Positions 17,623 through 24,903 of a stretch of DNA of 64,000 nucleotides are shown piece by piece (the first letter of the stretch is position 1; each line of letters begins with the position of its first letter). Source of the stretch: Planctomycetota bacterium (GTDB lineage: Bacteria > Planctomycetota > MHYJ01 > WSZJ01 > JACPWG01); NCBI GenBank assembly GCA_016197205.1, contig JACPWG010000023.1, forward strand, positions 158,096 through 222,095, in the 5' to 3' direction. The notes under the pieces were generated by a model that saw only the letters and a program-made list of their open reading frames with translations, was not told the origin of the DNA and did no database searches. The translations under genes were made by a program, and so were the position numbers.

Positions 17623-17853
17623 ATGGGGATCGGACTCGGGTACGGACCCGTCATCGACCTCGACGACGACCTCTGGGGGAACGCCGTGAATACGGCCAGC
17701 AAGCTCGGCGAGGACACCTCGGAGCCCGGGGAGATCCTCATCACGGAGGAATTCTACGCGGCCCTCATCGCCGAGCATGCGGACGTCTCCGGGTGCGTGC
17801 CCGTCGAGGGGGCCGCCCGCAAGGCCAGTTTCCCGTACTACCTTTGCAAGTGA
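17623..17853 (+). pseudogene. Class III adenylate/guanylate cyclase, C-terminal fragment
   Basis: 76 residues. MGIGLGYGPVIDLDDDLWGN, followed by AVNTASKLGEDTSEPGEILITEEF, is the second half of a class III nucleotide cyclase catalytic domain, with the usual G(D/N)AVN.ASKL and PGEI(L)(I/V)(T/S) motifs. The first half, with the metal-binding Asp residues, is missing. The fragment begins abruptly near 17620, downstream of IS110, so it is best read as a gene cut by rearrangement. Confidence 0.75.
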
Positions 17854-17931
17854 TCGGCAGGCGCGACGCGGCGGCGGCCTCCCTCCCCGCCGCCGTGCCC
17901 GTCGCCGTGCGGCCTCCGTCCCCTTGGCCGT

Positions 17932-18132
17932 CTAGCGCGACGCCGCCCCCGCGGCGCCGATCCCCAAGTCGCCGCTCAGGCGGCCCAGGTACTCCCCGTA
18001 CGTGCCCACGTGGCGCGTGACCGCCCCGTCCTTCACCGCGAGAATCCCAGTCGCGATCTCGCTCACAAACGTCCGGTCGTGGCTGATGAAAAAAAGAGTT
18101 CCGTCGAACTCCTTCAGCGCCTCGCCGGGGAG
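17932..18132 (-). pseudogene. ABC-F ATPase, C-terminal fragment
   Basis: Read on the reverse strand from 18132, the frame gives ALKEFDGTLFFISHDRTFV, then SEIATGILAVKDGAVTRHVG and TYGEYLGRLSGDLGIG, ending in TAG at 17932-17934. FISHDRTFV is the switch-His region, and the rest is the usual end of Uup/EttA-type translation ATPases. Everything before this is gone: the fragment stops exactly at the left end of the 81-bp palindromic element at 18133. Confidence 0.75.
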
Positions 18133-18213
18133 CGGACCGTATCCTTACGTTTAAATCAGGGCGACATTCGCGCTTTAGAAGGCCGATCTGTTTAATATTA
18201 GGGATACGGTCCG
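18133..18213. repeat. 81-bp AT-rich element with 12-bp perfect terminal inverted repeats
   Basis: CGGACCGTATCC (18133-18144) and its exact complement GGATACGGTCCG (18202-18213) bound an AT-rich core (TTTAAAT, TTTAATATTAGG) that is unlike the surrounding DNA. The left boundary coincides with the break in the ABC-F fragment and the right boundary with the break in the DUF6883 gene. It is probably the collapsed remnant or ends of an insertion element. Confidence 0.65.
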
Positions 18214-18214
18214 G

Positions 18215-18487
18215 GTGTCCGTGGGCAGGTTCAAGGCCGCCTTCTTCGTGGCGCTCGGCTACTCGGTGGCCGACTGGGAGGGTCTCGCAACGGACCTGCG
18301 GGGCCATGCGATGAACAACGAAGCCGTTGGCACCGAGGCCAACGAATACGGGCAGAAGTACGAGGTGCGAGGTAGACTCGAAGGCCCGACTGGAAGGGCC
18401 GCGGCTCTGGTCGCGGTGTGGATCGTGCTTCTCGGTGAGGACTTCCCTCGTTTCGTCACGGCATTCCCAGGAGCGAGACGACCATGA
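18215..18487 (+). CDS. DUF6883 domain protein, N-terminally truncated
   Basis: 90 residues from a GTG. VGRFKAAFFVALGYSVADWE, GQKYEVRGRLEGPTGRAAAL and VWIVLLGEDFPRFVTAFPG match the core of DUF6883 proteins, which pair with DUF4926 partners in toxin-antitoxin-like modules. The usual N-terminal 20-25 residues leading to the HP.G..KA motif are missing because the 81-bp element abuts here. The start shown is only the first available one and no good ribosome binding site is seen. Its end overlaps the next gene by 4 bases (ATGA), the classic coupled arrangement. The gene is probably inactivated. Confidence 0.65.
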   Translation: MSVGRFKAAFFVALGYSVADWEGLATDLRGHAMNNEAVGTEANEYGQKYEVRGRLEGPTGRAAALVAVWIVLLGEDFPRFVTAFPGARRP

Positions 18488-18717
18488 GATTCAGGGAACT
18501 CCAAACCGTGGTCCTGAACCGGGACCTTCCCGAGCATGGCCTGCGGAGAGGCGACCTCGGGGCTATCGTCCAGGTCTATGAGCCCAATGGTCTTGAGGTC
18601 GAGTTCGTCAGTGCATCGGGAAGGACGGAAGCACTTGTTAGCCTCAAGGAGAGCGACGTGCGCGCGGTAGCTGACGGCGACCTGATAGCCGTGAGGCAGC
18701 TCGACGGCAGCGCATGA
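18484..18717 (+). CDS. DUF4926 domain protein (putative partner of DUF6883)
   Basis: 77 residues. LQTVVLNRDLPEHGLRRGDL, then [20 protein letters not shown] and [10 protein letters not shown], fit the DUF4926 pattern: a small beta-barrel beginning L.TVVL..DLPE.GL..GD.G.VV. The ribosome binding site CAGGAGCG lies inside the DUF6883 gene, and the two overlap by 4 bases. In other genomes DUF6883/DUF4926 pairs look like toxin-antitoxin modules, though I know of no demonstrated mechanism. The gene ends 6 bases before a probable attC site, as expected for an integron cassette. Confidence 0.75.
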   Translation: MRFRELQTVVLNRDLPEHGLRRGDLGAIVQVYEPNGLEVEFVSASGRTEALVSLKESDVRAVADGDLIAVRQLDGSA

Positions 18718-20489
18718 AAGACCGCCCAACCAGCCGATCCAGCGGCCCGGGCTTGGGCCGGCCGCTGATCGGCATCGCGTTCGGCGGACCCGACGCGCTC
18801 CAGTCGCATCGACATTTGCCTTGCGAGGCACAGGAGGCTGCACGGACCTAGTTCGGAATGAAGCAAATGTGAAATCTCGGGTGTCGCTTGAACCATGAGC
18901 AGACCCTCGCATGCTTGTGCGTCGCGTAGTTGTCCGCGATCACATGCACGTCTTGGTCTGCGGGCGTCTCCGTGTCGATCAAATTCAGGAACTTGATCCA
19001 CTCCTGGTGGCGATGCCGGGGCATGCACCTCCCCCTCGGCGAGCCCATCAGGCATTTCCCCGAGGAGCCACGCAGCGGCCGCCGTGACCGCCACGCACCG
19101 CGACAAGTCCCCCCGGTCCACCTTGTCCACCGTGTCCGCCGGCGTATGGTGATAGTCGAAATACGTCGAACCCTCCACGCGCAGCCCGAGGCACGGGATG
19201 CCCGACGGCTTGAAATTCCCCACGTCGGGCGCGGACTCCCCCGACTCCACCCCGGCCGCGGCGAGCGCGACCAGCGCCGGACACGACTCCAGCATTCGCC
19301 GTAGGCGCCCGGCCGCGAGCTTCAGCCGCCCCGCGTCCTCGTGGTCTACGTAGAGGCCGAGCGGCCGGAAGCCCCCGTTGTCCGACTCGAGCGCCGCGAC
19401 GTGCCGCGGCAGCTCCGCCGCGTGCGCCGCCAGGTACCCCTTCACCCCCGCCATCCCGTTCTCCTCGTTCACCCACAACACGACGCGGATCGTCCGCCGC
19501 GGTACGAGGCCCAGCCGCCGGAGGAGCGCCGCGGCCTCCATCGCGATCACGCAGCCCGATCCGTCGTCCTGCGCCCCCATCCCGACATCCCACGAATCCA
19601 GGTGCCCGCTCACGAGGACGATCTCCTCCGGCCGCTCGCGACCGCGCAGCTCGGCCACCACGTTCGCCGACGGCGCCTCCCCCTCGTCGCGCGCCTCCAT
19701 GACCAGCCGCACGACCACGCGCTTGCCGCGCGCCGCGAACCGGGCGAGCTGCTCCGCGTCCTCGACCGCGATCGCCGCCGTCGGGATGCGCCGCTTCGCG
19801 TCGCCGTAGCGCATCCCGCCCGTGTGCGGCGTCATCAGACTTCGCGCGGTGACCGAGCGGACGAGGGCCGCGACGGCCCCCTTCTCGGCGGCCCACACCG
19901 CACCGTTCACGCGGTACTGCACCGTCTCGCCGTACCCGGACCCCTTCACGGGATCGTAGGGGGGCATCGGCGCATTGAAGAGCACGATCTTGCCGGCGAC
20001 CGCGCCCGCGTCGAGCGCGTCCAGCTCGGCCTTGTCGCGCACCACGACCACCTCCGCCGCGATCCCCTCCGGCGGCGTGCCGACGGACCCGCCGAGGCCC
20101 AGCAACGTGAGCCGGCGCTCGCGCGGCTCGACGAGCTGGAGGGATTCGTTCCCGCGGACCCACATCGGGACCTGCACCGCCTCGCGGTGGACGTTGGCCA
20201 AGCCGTCGGCCTCCATCCCCCGGACGGCCCAGTCGATCGCGCGATCGAGGGCGGCGGACCCGCTCAAGCGGTGGCCGACGTCGTCGCACAATTCGACGAG
20301 CCTGTCGTAGGCGGCGTTCCTCTCGAGCGCGGAGGCCACGATGCGATCCACGGCCGTCGAGTCGCCGTGGGGCGCCGCGCCCGGCCGGCGGGCGGCCTGG
20401 CAGCCGGCCGCGACCGCGCCGGAGAGCACGGCAGCCAGGGTCGCGAGGAGGGCGGCGAAGGCCGGCGCACGGAGCGCAGCGGACCGCAT
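18576..20489 (-). CDS. M28 family metallopeptidase (carboxypeptidase Q-like), 3' end replaced
   Basis: 637 residues as it now reads. The N-terminus is a lipoprotein signal with lipobox VAAGC. A PA-like domain is followed by the M28 catalytic domain with five metal ligands: [10 protein letters not shown] (His and Asp), QDDGSG (Asp), NEENG (Glu/Glu), ESDNG (Asp) and DYHHTPADT (His). It is probably a di-zinc exopeptidase on the outer face of a membrane. True peptidase sequence ends near [15 protein letters not shown] (about 19030). The last 150 residues are out-of-frame IS630 and intergenic DNA, because the native stop was lost to the insertion. The catalytic domain looks complete, so the enzyme may still work. 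Confidence 0.85.
   Translation of the reverse strand: MRSAALRAPAFAALLATLAAVLSGAVAAGCQAARRPGAAPHGDSTAVDRIVASALERNAAYDRLVELCDDVGHRLSGSAALDRAIDWAVRGMEADGLANVHREAVQVPMWVRGNESLQLVEPRERRLTLLGLGGSVGTPPEGIAAEVVVVRDKAELDALDAGAVAGKIVLFNAPMPPYDPVKGSGYGETVQYRVNGAVWAAEKGAVAALVRSVTARSLMTPHTGGMRYGDAKRRIPTAAIAVEDAEQLARFAARGKRVVVRLVMEARDEGEAPSANVVAELRGRERPEEIVLVSGHLDSWDVGMGAQDDGSGCVIAMEAAALLRRLGLVPRRTIRVVLWVNEENGMAGVKGYLAAHAAELPRHVAALESDNGGFRPLGLYVDHEDAGRLKLAAGRLRRMLESCPALVALAAAGVESGESAPDVGNFKPSGIPCLGLRVEGSTYFDYHHTPADTVDKVDRGDLSRCVAVTAAAAWLLGEMPDGLAEGEVHAPASPPGVDQVPEFDRHGDARRPRRACDRGQLRDAQACEGLLMVQATPEISHLLHSELGPCSLLCLARQMSMRLERVGSAERDADQRPAQARAAGSAGWAVFHALPSSCLTAIRSPSATARTSLSLRLTSASVLPDALTNSTSRPLGS
18724..18785 (+). 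other. Probable integron attC (59-base element)
   Basis: The site starts with GCCCAAC (an RYYYAAC core) and ends with GTTCGGC, close to GTTRRRY with one mismatch. Between them, GCCGATCCAGCGGCC and GGCCGCTGATCGGC form an imperfect palindrome with an unpaired base, the hallmark of a folded attC site. Length (62 bp) and position (6 bases after the DUF4926 stop) fit a gene cassette. No integrase gene or second attC is seen in the window. Confidence 0.55.
18848..19027 (-). pseudogene. IS630-type DDE transposase fragment
   Basis: Reverse strand from about 19027: [36 protein letters not shown] and [16 protein letters not shown], then TAG. This is the central part of an IS630 transposase containing the second catalytic Asp (ADNYATH). 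The remaining domains are absent. The fragment begins exactly where the M28 peptidase reading frame stops looking like a peptidase, so the insertion or a later deletion removed that gene's normal end. Confidence 0.8.
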
Positions 20490-20537
20490 GGCGAGGTCTC
20501 CGAAAAAAAGGATCGTTGCGGCGGAGGGCGCTTGGGG

Positions 20538-21023
20538 CTACCGGGCTTCGTTCGACCAGTACGCGAGCCCTTGCGGGAGCACGTAGGCGACATTGAAGGC
20601 GAGGGAGGCGCCGCCGAGGACGAGGAGGTTGAGGAGGGGTTCCCCCATCATGACCAGGACGAGGCCGTAGATCGCGACGGACTCGGAGAAGGCGAGGGTG
20701 AGGATGGAGGCCGTCAGGAAGATGTGGGGGAGCGGGCGCGGGTCCGCGCCGATGGGCCCCTTCGGGTCGGGGGGAGTGTGGGCCCTGATGAAGAGCCGTG
20801 GGACGATCGCGGCCGCCAGGAAGGACGCGAAGGAGACGGCGTACAGCGTCCACCGGAATACGCCGTGCACGTCGTCGGACGGGACGGGAAGCCTCTCGGA
20901 TTGACGCAGGACGAAGGCCACGACGCCGTAGAGGGGGATCGTTCCGGTGAAGGCCGCGAAGAGGATGAACCAGGTCGTCTTCGTGGGTGGGGTGGGCGAT
21001 TTTGGATCGGGGACACCGGGCAT
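20538..21023 (-). CDS. Four-helix membrane protein
   Basis: 161 residues from the ATG at 21023, preferred over upstream starts because the upstream 120 residues are Arg/Pro-rich and overlap a divergent promoter region. Four membrane helices are clear: TWFILFAAFTGTIPLYGVVA, LYAVSFASFLAAAIVPRLF, IFLTASILTLAFSESVAIYG and LLNLLVLGGASLAFNVAYVL. The third helix has Glu in SESVAIYGLVL, which resembles the ion-binding helix of rotary-ATPase c subunits. The length and four-helix layout would fit a two-hairpin c-like protein, but no ATPase genes are nearby. Function is unknown. It lies directly upstream of the M28 gene, 49 bases away on the same strand. Confidence 0.65.
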   Translation of the reverse strand: MPGVPDPKSPTPPTKTTWFILFAAFTGTIPLYGVVAFVLRQSERLPVPSDDVHGVFRWTLYAVSFASFLAAAIVPRLFIRAHTPPDPKGPIGADPRPLPHIFLTASILTLAFSESVAIYGLVLVMMGEPLLNLLVLGGASLAFNVAYVLPQGLAYWSNEAR

Positions 21024-21316
21024 GGGGCCTCCGGAAAAGGCGGTGGGAGCGCGCCGGGGAGCGCCAGAGGTCCGGGGAAACGGTGCGCGCGGGGATTCTA
21101 GCGCGGTGCGGGCGGGCGGGCAAGCGGAAGTGCGGGCGGATGCCGGCGGGCGTCGAGCCCCGCCGCTTGCCGGCGAGGCGTGCGCGGTTCGCCCGGCCGG
21201 CTTCCCGCCGGGAACCCTGTTCGATTTTCGGTCAAAAACGACGATACGCGGGTTGTCTAGGCAAGGTTGGGTCGCGATGCCGCTTTTTCGCCGAGAGCCC
21301 CTTCGAAAGGACCCCC

Positions 21317-22399
21317 ATGGTTTCCTGGATCCTCCTATCCGACCTCGCGATCGCCGCCGGGGACGCCGGAGGGGAGGAAGCACACCGCGCCTGGGATACG
21401 GCGATCACCGGATGTCGCGAGGCGCTCGAATCGGCGGCCGCGCGGTCCGCGGCGCCGGCCGACCGGGCCTCGTTGCTCCTCAAGCTCGCGGCCTGCCTGC
21501 GGCGCCACCCCCGGCCCGACTGGGACGGCGCGACCGCGTGCTTCGAGCGTGCGCTCGACCTGTGCCGTATGCCCGGGCAGTCGACGGATCGCGGGTTGAT
21601 CCTGTACATGTTCGCCTCCTGTCTGCACGATCGGCCGCAGCCGGACTGGGATCGTGCCCTCGCGGCGGCGCGCGAGGCCTTGGACTGCTTCCGCGCGACG
21701 GGCGATTCGGAGGGGCTCCGCGGCGGGCTGTACCAGCTCGGGTGGATCCTGCAGGCCCGACCGGAGCCGCGGGTCCTCGAGGCCGCGACGGCCTATCGCG
21801 AGTTGGTCGGCCTGGCGCGCGCGAGCGGCGAGCGGGAGGAGCTGGAGCGGGCCCTGACCCGGTTGGCGGCCGCGCTCGACTCGCTCCCCGAGCCCGACCT
21901 GGAGGGCTCGATCTCGGCCTGGAGGGAGGCGGCCGAGACCTGCGTCAGCCCGAACGCCCGGCTCGCGCTCGTGGCGACACTCGACGCCGCGGGGCGGTTT
22001 GCGGAGGCCGACGACGAGGCGCGCGCGCTTGCGCCGGCCGATCTGCCGGTGGAGAGCCCCGACCCCGCGGTGTCCGCGCCGGCGTGTCGACGCCGCGCCT
22101 GGCTCGCCCTGCGGCGAAACGACCTTGCCGAAGCGCTGGCGTGGACGGCCTGTGTTCATTGGGGCCCCGAGGCTGCGCGGGCCCGTCTTGTGGAAGCGAT
22201 CGTCCGGCTGGCGCGAGGGGAGGAGCCGCTCGCCCGCGCGGCCGTCGAATCGCTCGGTCCGGCCGGGGCAGACGAGATGGACGACCTCGGCTGGGGGCGA
22301 AAGGTCGCGGCCGCGTTCTTCCGGCGCCATGCCCCGGCCGTGGCGCGCGCCGGGCTCGCCTTCTTCGATGCGCTCGGCGAGGCACGCCTCGCGCGGTGA
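21317..22399 (+). CDS. TPR-like helical repeat protein
   Basis: 360 residues from the ATG at 21317, which has AAAGGA 5-10 bases upstream. Earlier in-frame starts would add about 110 residues overlapping the divergent gene and are unlikely. The body is a regular array of 35-45-residue helical repeats with a W/Y-D-G/R-A signature (HPRPDWDGATACFERALDLC, RPQPDWDRALAAAREALDCF). They resemble degenerate TPR or Sel1-type units, running from about residue 15 to 220, and a more diverged helical half follows. It has no signal peptide. It is probably a protein-protein interaction scaffold; the partner is unknown. Confidence 0.7.
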   Translation: MVSWILLSDLAIAAGDAGGEEAHRAWDTAITGCREALESAAARSAAPADRASLLLKLAACLRRHPRPDWDGATACFERALDLCRMPGQSTDRGLILYMFASCLHDRPQPDWDRALAAAREALDCFRATGDSEGLRGGLYQLGWILQARPEPRVLEAATAYRELVGLARASGEREELERALTRLAAALDSLPEPDLEGSISAWREAAETCVSPNARLALVATLDAAGRFAEADDEARALAPADLPVESPDPAVSAPACRRRAWLALRRNDLAEALAWTACVHWGPEAARARLVEAIVRLARGEEPLARAAVESLGPAGADEMDDLGWGRKVAAAFFRRHAPAVARAGLAFFDALGEARLAR

Positions 22400-22440
22400 C
22401 GCTCCTCGCGACGCAGCGAATCGGAGCACGCGCTGCCGGA

Positions 22441-24516
22441 CTACGGGCGACGTGTCCCCCCTGCCCCGGCGCCGCCCCCGGCCGCACCCCCCGCCCCGCC
22501 GCCGAACAGCCCCTGCAGCTTCGCGAAATAGTCCGCCGCCACCTCCTGCGTCGCCGGGCCCGGCTTCGGCGCCGCCTCCAGCCGGACCTTGTCCCCCGCC
22601 TCCTTCAAGAACCGCGACGGCAGGGCGTTGTCCGTCCTCCCCCAGCGCGTGCGCACGCCCGGATAGGTCAACGTCAACTTCTCTCTCGCCCGCGTCCAGG
22701 CCACGTAGCACAGCCGCCGCTCCTCCTCGATCGTCCGGTCGTCCTCCTCCGCGATCGACCGCTTGTGCGGGATCAGCCCCTCCTCCATGCCGCACACGAA
22801 GACCCGCGGGAACTCCAGCCCCTTCGCGCTGTGGATCGTGATGAGCGTCACCTGATCCGTCGCCGGCCCCTCCTTCTCGTCCTCCCGCTCCTCGTCGAGA
22901 AGCGCAGCGGCCTGCAAGTACGCGTCGATCCCACCTTGCGGGTTCCGCGCGTCGAAGGCGCCGAGGTCCGCCACGAACTCAGCGACGGTGTTCGCCCGCG
23001 CCTGCACCTGCGCCTCTTCCGGATACTGGCGCGCCAGCTCCGCCGCGTAGTCGATCTCCGTCAGCAGGTCGCGCATCGCGCCCGCGAGCCCCGGCCGCTG
23101 CACGCGCTCCCGGTAGCGCGTCAGCAGCGCGCCGAACCTCGCCACGCGCTCCGCGAGTTTCTCCGTGATCCCCGGCACTTCGGCGGCCCGGCACAACGCC
23201 TCGGAGAGCGGGATTCCCGCCCCCACCGCGAACACGTCCAGCCGCTCCAGCGTCGTCTTCCCGATCCCGCGCGGCGGACAGTTCACGATCCGCAGCAGGC
23301 TCACCTCGTCCTGCGGATTCGCGAGCGCCTTCAGGTACGCCGTGAGGTCCTTGACTTCTTTTTTGTCGAAGAACTTCTGCCCCCCGATGAGCACGTACGG
23401 GATCCGGAAGAGCCGGAGCTGCTCCTCGTAGAGCCGCATCTCGTTGTTCGTTCGGAAGAGGACGGCGAAGCGCCCCCACGGGGACTTCTCCTTGCGCTGC
23501 TCCTCGCGAATCTGCCGGATCACGAACTCCGCCTCGCCGCGCTCGTCCGGCGTCTCGTAGCAGATCACCGGGTCCCCCTGCCCGAGGGCGGACCAGAGGA
23601 CCTTGGGGTGGCGGGAGAGGTTGTTCCGGATCAGCGAATTCGCGGCCGCCAGGATCGCGTTCGTGGAACGGTAGTTCTGCTCCAGCCGGATCACTTTGGT
23701 GTCCGGGAAGTCGTTCCCGAAGTTCAGGATGTGCCGGGAGTCGGCGCCGCGCCAGCCGTAGATCGCCTGGTCGTCGTCGCCGACGACGAAGAGATTTCGT
23801 TCGGGATTGAGCAGGAGCTGGACCAGCCGATACTGGATGGCGTTCGTGTCCTGGTACTCGTCCACGAGGCAGTACCGGAAGCGCTCCTGGTACGAGCGGC
23901 GGACGTCCTCGTGTTCGGCGAGGAGGCGCACGGCGAGCGAGAGGAGGTCGTCGAAGTCGAGGGCGTTGCGTTCGCGGAGGGCCTCCTGGTAGCGGGCGAA
24001 GGCGGAGGCGGCGACGACGGCGGCGTCGTCCCCGTCGTCCTGCTCCCGCGACAAGTCCTCGGCCGTGCGGGCGTTCGCCTTCGCCTGCGAAATGGCCCAG
24101 AGGACCTTCTCGGGCCCGATCTCCGTGCCCGGGACCTTGATGTCACGGAGGGTCGACCGCAGGACCGAGAGCTGGTCGGAGGTGTCGTAGATCGTGAAGT
24201 TCGTTTTGTACCCGAGTCGCTCGATGTCGCGTCGGAGGATGCGGGCGCAGAGGGAGTGGAACGTGGAGATCCATAGCCCGGAGCCGCTCTTGCCGACGAG
24301 CCCCGCGATCCGCTCCTTCATCTCGCGGGCGGCCTTGTTGGTGAAAGTGACCGCGAGGATGGACTGGGCGGGGACGCCCGAGTCGAGGATCCGCGCGATC
24401 CGGCGCGTGAGCACGTGCGTCTTGCCCGTGCCGGCCCCCGCGAGGACGAGCACCGGCCCCCGCGTCGTCTCGACCCCGAGCCTCTGTTCCGGGTTGAGCC
24501 CGTCCTTGCCGGCCAT
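22441..24516 (-). CDS. UvrD/Rep/PcrA family ATP-dependent DNA helicase
   Basis: 691 residues. All SF1A motifs are present in order: Q motif LNPEQ, Walker A AGAGTGKT, Ia VTFTNKAAREM, II LVDEYQDTN, III DDDQAIYGWRGAD, IV EQNYRST, V ITIHSAKGLEF and VI VAWTRAREKLTLT. The 2B segment KFFDKKEVKDLTAYLKAL is closest to Rep/PcrA. It unwinds DNA 3' to 5' in replication restart and repair. The C-terminal 20 residues are a Gly/Ala run (FGGGAGGAAGGGAGAGG) instead of the usual Tudor-like tail. The DNA coding this run is duplicated at 15063-15140, beside the RAYT pseudogene. It is transcribed alone. Confidence 0.92.
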   Translation of the reverse strand: MAGKDGLNPEQRLGVETTRGPVLVLAGAGTGKTHVLTRRIARILDSGVPAQSILAVTFTNKAAREMKERIAGLVGKSGSGLWISTFHSLCARILRRDIERLGYKTNFTIYDTSDQLSVLRSTLRDIKVPGTEIGPEKVLWAISQAKANARTAEDLSREQDDGDDAAVVAASAFARYQEALRERNALDFDDLLSLAVRLLAEHEDVRRSYQERFRYCLVDEYQDTNAIQYRLVQLLLNPERNLFVVGDDDQAIYGWRGADSRHILNFGNDFPDTKVIRLEQNYRSTNAILAAANSLIRNNLSRHPKVLWSALGQGDPVICYETPDERGEAEFVIRQIREEQRKEKSPWGRFAVLFRTNNEMRLYEEQLRLFRIPYVLIGGQKFFDKKEVKDLTAYLKALANPQDEVSLLRIVNCPPRGIGKTTLERLDVFAVGAGIPLSEALCRAAEVPGITEKLAERVARFGALLTRYRERVQRPGLAGAMRDLLTEIDYAAELARQYPEEAQVQARANTVAEFVADLGAFDARNPQGGIDAYLQAAALLDEEREDEKEGPATDQVTLITIHSAKGLEFPRVFVCGMEEGLIPHKRSIAEEDDRTIEEERRLCYVAWTRAREKLTLTYPGVRTRWGRTDNALPSRFLKEAGDKVRLEAAPKPGPATQEVAADYFAKLQGLFGGGAGGAAGGGAGAGGTRRP

Positions 24517-24724
24517 CGGCTCTCTCCTGTCAACCCGGTTGGGGTGTGGTGTACGCGCGGAGGATATCCGATCGTCCCCGGTCGGTCAAGCTGCCGTACC
24601 AAATGATATTGCCTTTTTTTTCGACAACGCTCAAGGCCCTTCACCCCACCACCCGTCCTCTGCGGTGCTAATCGTTCGAACTTCGTTTTCTTGCGACAAT
24701 TCTACTTTGGTCGAACGCCGCGAA

Positions 24725-24786
24725 AACCACAGATTTCACAGATTCAACGAGATTACACAGATTACGAATCTGTGAAATCTGTGGTT
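24725..24786. repeat. 62-bp palindromic CACAGATT repeat
   Basis: AACCACAGATTTCACAGATT (24725-24744) is matched by its exact complement at 24767-24786, a perfect 20-bp inverted repeat. A third partial CACAGATT lies in the loop. It is much more AT-rich than its surroundings. It lies in the 387-base gap between two genes transcribed on the same strand. The gap also contains a CTCTGCGCCTCTGTGT motif (24822-24840) that recurs in similar form at about 34370 and 61100. Confidence 0.75.
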
Positions 24787-24903
24787 CCGTCGTCGCTTGG
24801 CTGCGGCGCTGCCGCCCTGCGCCTCTGCGCCTCTGTGTTCCGTTTGCCCATCCTCAGTCGAAGCCGTCCCCACACCCCGCGCCCATCCTCCTCCCTCCGC
24901 CCC

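Noticed and set aside
20538..21023. Rotary ATPase c subunit
   Set aside because: One helix has a Glu in a c-like context, but there are no other ATPase genes and the rest of the sequence does not fit. It is kept only as a remark.
20947..24276. Very long forward reading frame opposite the UvrD-like helicase
   Set aside because: High GC leaves antisense frames open. The translation is Arg/Gly/Pro-rich with no family likeness, while the reverse strand has all helicase motifs.
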